Shown: in pieces, positions 5,643 to 9,606 of the stretch
How the letters are laid out: every line of letters starts with the position of its first letter
How positions within the stretch are numbered: the first letter of the stretch is position 1
NCBI GenBank assembly: GCA_038230975.1
Contig: JBBRMF010000199.1
Location: forward strand, 1 to 9,606
Direction: 5' to 3'
From: JANXVV01 sp038230975
GTDB taxonomy: Bacteria > Planctomycetota > Phycisphaerae > Tepidisphaerales > Tepidisphaeraceae
Length of the DNA stretch: 9,606 nucleotides
Notes under the pieces: generated by a model
Told to the model about the DNA's origin: nothing
What the model saw: only the letters and a program-made list of their open reading frames with translations
The model's database searches: none
Program-made: the position numbers and the translations under genes

Positions 5643-6248
5643 ATGACTGAAACACTTACATTACAGTTTGATGGTGGTTCGCGCGGAAATCCCGGGCCGG
5701 CGGGCGTTGGGGTGGTGATTCTTGCGCAGGATGGCACGCCGTTGGTAACGCTTGGGCGGTTTATTGGGAATGCCACGAACAATGTCGCGGAGTATTCGGC
5801 GTTGATACTGGCATTGCAGGAAGCCAAGAAGCTGGGGGCGAAGAAGATCGTCATTCGCGGTGATAGTGAATTGGTCATCAAGCAAATGCGCGGCGAATAT
5901 CGCGTGAAGCACCCGGACATGAAAGTGCTCTGCGGGCAAGCCCAAATTCTACTGCGCGATTTTGAAGCGGCGAAAATCGAGCACAATCTCCGAGAGAAAA
6001 ATGTGTTGGCGGACAAGCTGGCGAATCTGGCGATGGATCGAAAGCGGGACGTGACGGATGCCAGCGAAGTGAGTACTGCCGCGGTGAATACCGTAGAAAC
6101 TCCAGCGGCGGTTGCGCCGGAACGCGGGGCGATTTTCAAGTGTGCACGATGTGGATGTACGATTGAGCTGAATCAACCTTCATCGGTGAGGCCGCACCAG
6201 ATTAGGCCGTTTGTGTGTCAGTGCGGGGCGAAGATGCGTGAAGGATGA
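5643..6248 (+). CDS. RNase HI-like ribonuclease with C-terminal cysteine-rich (putative zinc) domain
   Basis: A 201-residue protein. Residues 1-135 form an RNase HI domain, which cleaves the RNA strand of RNA-DNA hybrids in the cytosol: FDGGSRGNPGPAG (9-21, catalytic D10), NNVAEYSAL (46-54, E50), IRGDSELVIKQM (71-82, D74) and EKNVLADKLANLA (118-130, D124) supply all four catalytic acids. Residues about 136-163 are a low-complexity Ala/Val/Thr linker. Residues 164-198 hold C167, C170, C172, C192 and C194 (CxxCxC...CxC), which could bind zinc; I do not recognise this tail as standard for the family. The ATG at 5643 follows a 76-bp palindrome closely and no Shine-Dalgarno sequence is visible. 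The gene abuts the convergent sialidase-like gene with no base between the stop codons (6246-6248 and 6249-6251). Confidence 0.9.
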   Translation: MTETLTLQFDGGSRGNPGPAGVGVVILAQDGTPLVTLGRFIGNATNNVAEYSALILALQEAKKLGAKKIVIRGDSELVIKQMRGEYRVKHPDMKVLCGQAQILLRDFEAAKIEHNLREKNVLADKLANLAMDRKRDVTDASEVSTAAVNTVETPAAVAPERGAIFKCARCGCTIELNQPSSVRPHQIRPFVCQCGAKMREG

Positions 6249-7403
6249 CTAATACACGATCGTGAAGTCACCTTGGGCGTTGGTGAAGGCGGCTGGGAAG
6301 CTCCAGGTAGGCAGGCCGGGTTTGCTGCCGTTTGCGCCGGGGATTTCCTTGCCTTCGGCGTCGTACACCTGCCAGGCGATGGAACCGCCTTTGTTCCAGC
6401 CGGTGCCTTCGGTCCAGACGACCAAAACATTTCCGGTCTGATTGGTCGCCAGCGCCGGGTGCTTGCGGCCACGGGTATCACCGGGCGCGGGAATGATCCT
6501 GGAAATCATCGCTCCCTCTTTTTCGACACGCCCGAAGTAAATCTGCGATTGGGTTTCCCAGGCGGCGAGGATGCCCTGCGGTGAATCGATCATGGCGGCG
6601 GAGCTCATCACGCATTGGCCGATCGTCATCGGTGAAATCTTGGTGCTGGCGAAGTGGGCGGCGTGATCGTTGGAACGAAGCAGATACATATCGCGATGAA
6701 CCATTTCAGTCGCGGAGCGATAGAGCGTAAAGATATTGCCATGCGAATCCGCCATGATCTGTAAGCCGCAACATCCGCACGCGCCAGTGGCATCGGGAGA
6801 GGCGGCCACTTCAGGGGAGAAAGTTTTGCCGCCGTTGGTCGAACGTGTGATCCAGACGCGGCGATCGTCTTCGGGCTGACCTTTGTGTTCCGGCGCATGC
6901 CAGGCAATGTAGACGTTCCCTTGCGGATCGGCGGCGATGGAACCTCCGCCATCAAGACCGTAGTGAGAGGAAATGACGTTTCGATCCGGCTCGAAACCAT
7001 CGCCCGCGTCGTTCAGGCGCGTGTAAAGCATGGGAGTGGGATCATTGGGGCCTTTGGCGTCGATCGGGCCGGAACCATTCCACGCGACATGGACACGATT
7101 ATCTTTGCCGAGGGCCAATTGTGCGCCGCGAATGGTTCCCGCCGCGATGGCACTGCCTGCGTGTGAATTGATCGGGATCGGTCGAGAAAATGTGTCACCG
7201 CCATCAGTGGATTGGACGTAAAACAAATCGCCGTGCCCCGCGTCGCCTTTGAAGTAGATCAGATGGGTCGTTCCCGCGGAGTCGACCGCAACGCGCGGTT
7301 GAATGCCGCCGTTCGGAACGCGCAGGGTGCGTACGTTCGGGGGGGCGGCAATTGCAACCGATGCGGTGATTAACACGACCGCGAAGAACGCGTGGCGAAG
7401 CAT
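6249..7403 (-). CDS. Secreted Asp-box (sialidase-like) beta-propeller protein
   Basis: A 384-residue protein with an N-terminal signal peptide (MLRHAFFAVVLITASVAIAA, cleavage likely after A19 or A20), so exported. Asp-box motifs S-x-(D/N)-GG-x-TF occur at 65-72 (STDGGDTF) and 188-195 (STNGGKTF), with a degenerate third at about 244-251; repeated strand patterns such as GNVYIAWH, GNIFTLYR and GNVLVVWT fit a sialidase/BNR beta-propeller. Sialidase activity is not implied: the arginine triad and Asp/Tyr/Glu set cannot be placed with confidence, and many environmental members have unknown substrates. A GACGCCG cluster (207-213; C209, C211, C212) is notable, since CxCC appears in related propellers and might bind metal or form a disulphide. 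ATG 7401-7403 has GGAG (plus-strand 7409-7412) 5 nt upstream. The pseudopilin gene overlaps its first 34 bp, suggesting coupling. Confidence 0.85.
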   Translation of the reverse strand: MLRHAFFAVVLITASVAIAAPPNVRTLRVPNGGIQPRVAVDSAGTTHLIYFKGDAGHGDLFYVQSTDGGDTFSRPIPINSHAGSAIAAGTIRGAQLALGKDNRVHVAWNGSGPIDAKGPNDPTPMLYTRLNDAGDGFEPDRNVISSHYGLDGGGSIAADPQGNVYIAWHAPEHKGQPEDDRRVWITRSTNGGKTFSPEVAASPDATGACGCCGLQIMADSHGNIFTLYRSATEMVHRDMYLLRSNDHAAHFASTKISPMTIGQCVMSSAAMIDSPQGILAAWETQSQIYFGRVEKEGAMISRIIPAPGDTRGRKHPALATNQTGNVLVVWTEGTGWNKGGSIAWQVYDAEGKEIPGANGSKPGLPTWSFPAAFTNAQGDFTIVY

Positions 7404-8203
7404 GCAAACTCCAATCGAAAATGGTTCGGTAGAATTAATAACGTACCCGCGCTACCAGTAATGATCTGGAGCTCCCCCGGCGGGCCCGGTCGCTTTGACA
7501 TTTCATAGAACGGGCGCCAGGCAACGTGACCGTCGTGAAAGCCGATATTTCCACCTTGTGGAGTGTTTGCATCGACGTGGCTCGTCGTGCTTCCGCCTCC
7601 TTCATAGATGGCGTTGAATGACCCACCGGAATTTAACACTGAATCTGAAACGAGTTCGGTTTCGGCAGGCCTTTCGGATCCATGAACGTAAGGGAAGTAG
7701 CGTTGCCCTGCGCTGTGATGACTATCAACTGTGGTGTTGGTCAACATGCCGCTGTAGGTTGCGTTCAGCCAGGTTGAGTTCCATGCCAGCCGGGGAATGA
7801 AGAAGAAGTAGCCCGTTACACTCCATTCAGCATCACCGTGATACGTCCAGTAAATATCCCGATTTTGGTCTTGATTGGAGGGGCAGTAGAAACTTTTACG
7901 AGTCAGACCGTATTTCATGAGCTTGTCGCGTGCTGCCGTCGGGATGTCCCAATTAAACTGACCAAGTGGATTAACGGTTTTGTACGCGGGTAATTTTAGA
8001 TTGTACTCACCTGAGTAAGTGGTGATTGCAAGCACGATTTGTCCCACTTGTGCAGCACAAGCGACTTTACGCGCTGATTCCCGCGCCCTCTTCAGTGCAG
8101 GAAGCAGGAGTGACAGGAGGATCGTAATGATTCCGATCACGACTAAAAGTTCAATGAGTGAAAATCCCGCCCGATTATTCCGGTTTCTATTTCGCCGATT
8201 CAT
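7370..8203 (-). CDS. Type II pseudopilin with prepilin N-terminal methylation motif
   Basis: A 277-residue exported protein. The basic leader MNRRNRNRNNRAG ends at G13, followed by FSLIELLVVIGIITILLSLLLPAL: prepilin peptidase should cut between G13 and F14 and methylate the new N-terminal Phe, with the conserved Glu at mature position 5 (E18). The C-terminal domain includes GGNIGFHDGHVAWRPF (217-232), the His...DGH motif abundant in planctomycete pseudopilins (DUF1559-type or H-X9-DG relatives). The role of these expanded families is not settled; they may form short secretion-type fibres. An upstream ATG at 8230 is open, but ATG 8201-8203 places the leader at normal length and has AGAGG 5 nt upstream. 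The last 24 or so residues are translated from DNA that also holds the ribosome binding site and start of the sialidase-like gene and look unlike a conserved C-terminus, so a late frameshift is possible. Confidence 0.88.
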   Translation of the reverse strand: MNRRNRNRNNRAGFSLIELLVVIGIITILLSLLLPALKRARESARKVACAAQVGQIVLAITTYSGEYNLKLPAYKTVNPLGQFNWDIPTAARDKLMKYGLTRKSFYCPSNQDQNRDIYWTYHGDAEWSVTGYFFFIPRLAWNSTWLNATYSGMLTNTTVDSHHSAGQRYFPYVHGSERPAETELVSDSVLNSGGSFNAIYEGGGSTTSHVDANTPQGGNIGFHDGHVAWRPFYEMSKRPGPPGELQIITGSAGTLLILPNHFRLEFACFATRSSRSC

Positions 8204-8258
8204 ACGAGCCTCTGTGGAAACATGAAGCAAAATGTCGCTTGTGGAACTGTTCCGCGAT

Positions 8259-8290
8259 CACCCGATGCTCGGGTGAAGTGGGTGAGTATA
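8259..8290 (-). promoter_or_regulatory. Possible promoter -10 and leader hairpin for the pseudopilin gene
   Basis: In the 153-nt spacer between rsmH and the pseudopilin gene, the minus strand reads TATACT (plus-strand 8285-8290), a good -10 match, though no convincing -35 lies at the usual distance. Just downstream is a perfect 7-bp hairpin CACCCGA-(loop)-TCGGGTG at 8259-8275, which would lie at the very 5' end of a message starting there. It has no T-run, so it is not an obvious rsmH terminator. Confidence 0.3.
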
Positions 8291-8356
8291 GCAGTACCGA
8301 TTCATGGCGAACAGAATAAAATCAACCGGTTTGGCCCGGTTCTGTATCAATCGCCA

Positions 8357-9271
8357 TTACGCGCGCTCGGCCCACCGCAGTTTGGCGGATCGGGCTCGGG
8401 GATTCTGCTGGATTTCATCGGGTGTGCCCACGAGGGGTTCGGGAGTGGCATCGCGATACGTGCCGTTGCGGAGTCCGTCGCGGAAGGCTTGTTTGACACG
8501 TCGATCTTCACCGCTGTGGAAGCTGATGATCGCTAGACGGCCGCCGGGTTTGAGCAGATCCGGGGTGACGGTGAGCAGCCGTTCGAGGTTTCCGGTTTCG
8601 CGATTGACCAGCATGCGAAAGGCCTGAAAGCTTCGGGCGGCTGGGTGGAGCTTGGCACCGGCGGCGCGTTGAAGGGTAAAATCGCGGGCTTCGCAGATGA
8701 TGGCGGTGAGTTGCTCGGTGGTGAGGATTGGATTTTCGCGACGGCGCTCGACGATTAATCTGGCGATGAGCGGAGCATCGGTTTCATCGCCGAGTTCGAG
8801 CATGGCCTCGATGAGTTCATGCTCGGAAAGCTGGTTGATGAGGACGGATGCCGGTTGGCCACGGGTTGGGTCCATGCGCATGTCGAGGGGACCGGGACGG
8901 CGATAAGAAAACCCACGCGTCGGGTCATCGATCTGCGGGCTGGCGACGCCCAGGTCGGCCAAAATCCCATCGACTTTGCCAATGCCCAAGTCCGCCAACA
9001 CCGATGGCAGGGCGGCAAAGTTGGAATGATGTACGTGAAACGCGGTGTGCGGCGCATGGGTTCGCTCAAGAGCGGCCCGAGCCAATTCGACATGGCGGGG
9101 GTCAAAATCACAGCCGATCAGCGATCCCCCGGGCGAGATTTTTTCGAGCAGGAGCGATGCGTGTCCGCCTAAACCGAGCGTGCAGTCGACGAGAATCTGG
9201 TTCGGCTGTGGACGGAGCGATTCGATCACATGATCGGCCAAAACTGGAATGTGGTCGTAGGATCTGGCCAT
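8357..9271 (-). CDS. rsmH: 16S rRNA (cytosine-1402-N4)-methyltransferase RsmH
   Basis: A 304-residue cytosolic enzyme using S-adenosylmethionine to methylate N4 of C1402 in the decoding centre of 16S rRNA. The family motifs occur in order: HIPVL (8-11 region), the SAM-binding DCTLGLGGH (29-37), DLGVASPQID (106-115), RGFSYRRPGPLDMRMD (119-134), HPAARSFQAFRMLVNRE (209-225), ISFHSGEDRRVK (249-260) and NPRARSAKLR (290-299). Small departures from consensus include HPAARS for HPATRT and HSGED for HSLED. The frame is open upstream to 9352, but the added 27 residues translate a palindromic repeat, and MARSYDHIPVL fits the normal family N-terminus, so ATG 9269-9271 is chosen; its ribosome binding site is weak. 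In many bacteria this gene (mraW) follows mraZ and precedes ftsL-ftsI. Here a pseudopilin gene follows and an insertion sequence lies upstream, so it is outside an intact dcw cluster. Confidence 0.97.
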   Translation of the reverse strand: MARSYDHIPVLADHVIESLRPQPNQILVDCTLGLGGHASLLLEKISPGGSLIGCDFDPRHVELARAALERTHAPHTAFHVHHSNFAALPSVLADLGIGKVDGILADLGVASPQIDDPTRGFSYRRPGPLDMRMDPTRGQPASVLINQLSEHELIEAMLELGDETDAPLIARLIVERRRENPILTTEQLTAIICEARDFTLQRAAGAKLHPAARSFQAFRMLVNRETGNLERLLTVTPDLLKPGGRLAIISFHSGEDRRVKQAFRDGLRNGTYRDATPEPLVGTPDEIQQNPRARSAKLRWAERA

Positions 9272-9297
9272 TGCCGGAAAGGGTAACCGATTTTTGC

Positions 9298-9359
9298 AGG
9301 GTGGGTGTACCCGCCCCTCCGTGTCATTCGGCAAATCGGTGGGCGAGTACACCCGCCCT
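9298..9359. repeat. 19-24-19 palindromic element upstream of rsmH
   Basis: The left arm 9298-9316 (AGGGTGGGTGTACCCGCCC) and right arm 9341-9359 (GGGCGAGTACACCCGCCCT) are reverse complements with two mismatches in 19 positions, separated by a 24-nt loop. It lies 27 nt upstream of the rsmH ATG, between that gene and the insertion sequence. The loop length equals that of the palindromes at 4531 and 5556. It is in the likely leader or promoter region of rsmH; no function is known. Confidence 0.72.
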
Positions 9360-9426
9360 TCAAAATGACTAGTCCTAAAACCAGCGTGTTACCGACGGTC
9401 TCGATCAGCGATTGTTCACAAAAATA

Positions 9427-9505
9427 ACTCCAAATGCCTGTCTTTTGGCGAACTTCGCCGTCTGTTGTGTTGTTGATACCCACAGACTAGAAAGGCATTT
9501 GGAGT
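9427..9505 (+). promoter_or_regulatory. Three-way folded leader covering the transposase RBS and start codon
   Basis: ACTCCAAATGCCT (9427-9439) and AGGCATTTGGAGT (9493-9505) are perfect 13-bp inverted repeats. Enclosed are two further stems: GGCGAA-C-TTCGCC (9447-9459) and GTCTGT...ACAGAC (9460-9465 with 9482-9487). The closing stem covers the AGG of the presumed ribosome binding site and the first two bases of the GTG start. A transcript entering from outside would fold and hide the start, while one initiated inside the left arm would not. Such readthrough protection is known for other insertion sequences such as IS10 and IS50; its use here is inference. Confidence 0.6.
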
Positions 9506-9606
9506 GAATCACACTACACATCAAAAGCTGGCGCGACGCAAGGCTCGAATTCGGCGGCGGCTGGCAAAACGGCAGTGGAAGGATCAGCGGCGGCCGATGC
9601 TCGGCG
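9504..9606 (+). CDS. Transposase N-terminus, IS1380-like, truncated by window edge
   Basis: A GTG at 9504-9506 preceded by AAAGG (9491-9495, 8 nt spacing) opens a frame that is uninterrupted to the end of the window (34 codons): VNHTTHQKLARRKARIRRRL followed by AKRQWKDQRRPMLG. The strongly basic, helical start with an RPM(L/F) junction resembles N-termini of IS1380-family DDE transposases as I remember them, where it is followed by a segment of the NIHYE type. The catalytic DDE residues lie outside the window, so family assignment rests on this short stretch and on the inverted-repeat leader. It could be another helical basic protein, but its position in an inverted-repeat context favours a transposase. 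No internal promoter is obvious. Confidence 0.6.
   Translation, partial: MNHTTHQKLARRKARIRRRLAKRQWKDQRRPMLG

Larger units (their letters stand above)
9374..9606 (+). mobile_element. Left part of an IS1380-like insertion sequence (boundary approximate)
   Basis: The right end of the window holds the start of a transposase-like frame preceded by a structured leader. The element continues beyond the window, so neither the right terminal repeat nor a target duplication can be seen. The left boundary at 9374 is a guess: CCTAAAACCAGCG begins there, and family ends usually start with CC; it could lie anywhere between about 9360 and 9427. The spacer 9360-9503 has no other gene that I can support. Confidence 0.45.

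Noticed and set aside
7435..7626. Small minus-strand ORF inside the 3' part of the pseudopilin gene
   Set aside because: It is another frame of the pseudopilin; kept in mind only as a possible original C-terminus if a late frameshift occurred.
9272..9352. Upstream start for rsmH (27 extra residues)
   Set aside because: The extension runs through the 9298-9359 palindrome, and the normal RsmH N-terminus begins just before HIPVL.

Overview
The window reads like a chromosomal segment of a planctomycete, probably of the Phycisphaerae type. This is inferred from content, not from a marker gene. The clues are a pseudopilin with an N-terminal GFSLIELLVVIGI segment and a C-terminal His...DGH motif, a secreted Asp-box protein, a CrtI-type carotenoid desaturase, and intergenic spacers filled with short palindromic and ACAGAG-type repeats. 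Base composition is moderately G+C rich. No antibiotic-resistance, phage or CRISPR genes are visible.

Layout, left to right. A membrane glycosyltransferase of the ArnT/PMT (GT39) type runs off the left edge on the minus strand (1-1023). Diverging from it is a plus-strand run: a PAP2-type membrane phosphatase (1122-1688), an unrecognised protein with a possible PD-(D/E)XK nuclease core (1762-2400), a Nudix hydrolase resembling Ap4A hydrolase (2402-2827), a CrtI-family carotenoid desaturase (2930-4498), a coiled-coil plus C4 zinc-ribbon protein of the COG1579 type (4741-5541), and an RNase HI-like protein with an extra C-terminal cysteine cluster (5643-6248). Three minus-strand genes follow: a secreted Asp-box/sialidase-like beta-propeller protein (6249-7403), a type II pseudopilin (7370-8203, overlapping the start of the previous gene by 34 bp) and the 16S rRNA methyltransferase gene rsmH (8357-9271). 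The right edge holds the beginning of an IS1380-like insertion sequence, whose transposase starts with GTG at 9504.

How the genes may work together. The divergent glycosyltransferase and PAP2 phosphatase could both act on polyprenyl-phosphate carriers in the envelope. The nuclease-like gene and Nudix gene are one nucleotide apart and surely co-transcribed. The zinc-ribbon/RNase H pairing recalls a neighbourhood known from Actinobacteria. The pseudopilin and sialidase-like genes overlap and are likely translationally coupled. rsmH lies outside a dcw cluster: no ftsL, ftsI or mur genes follow it, and an IS lies on its upstream side.

The most striking non-coding signal is that every sizeable spacer in the plus-strand run, and the one in front of rsmH, carries a different short palindromic or ACAGAG-type repeat, mostly just before a start codon. 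Two of them (4531-4607 and 5556-5631) share one architecture despite unrelated arms: 26-bp arms, a 24-25-nt loop, and an A-run (AAAAAAG) ending within 2 nt of the right arm. A third (9298-9359) has 19-bp arms and a 24-nt loop. The IS leader (9427-9505) can fold into a compact three-way structure that buries the transposase ribosome binding site and start codon. I see no convincing new multi-gene system; the repeat set and the nuclease-like/Nudix pair deserve the closest look.
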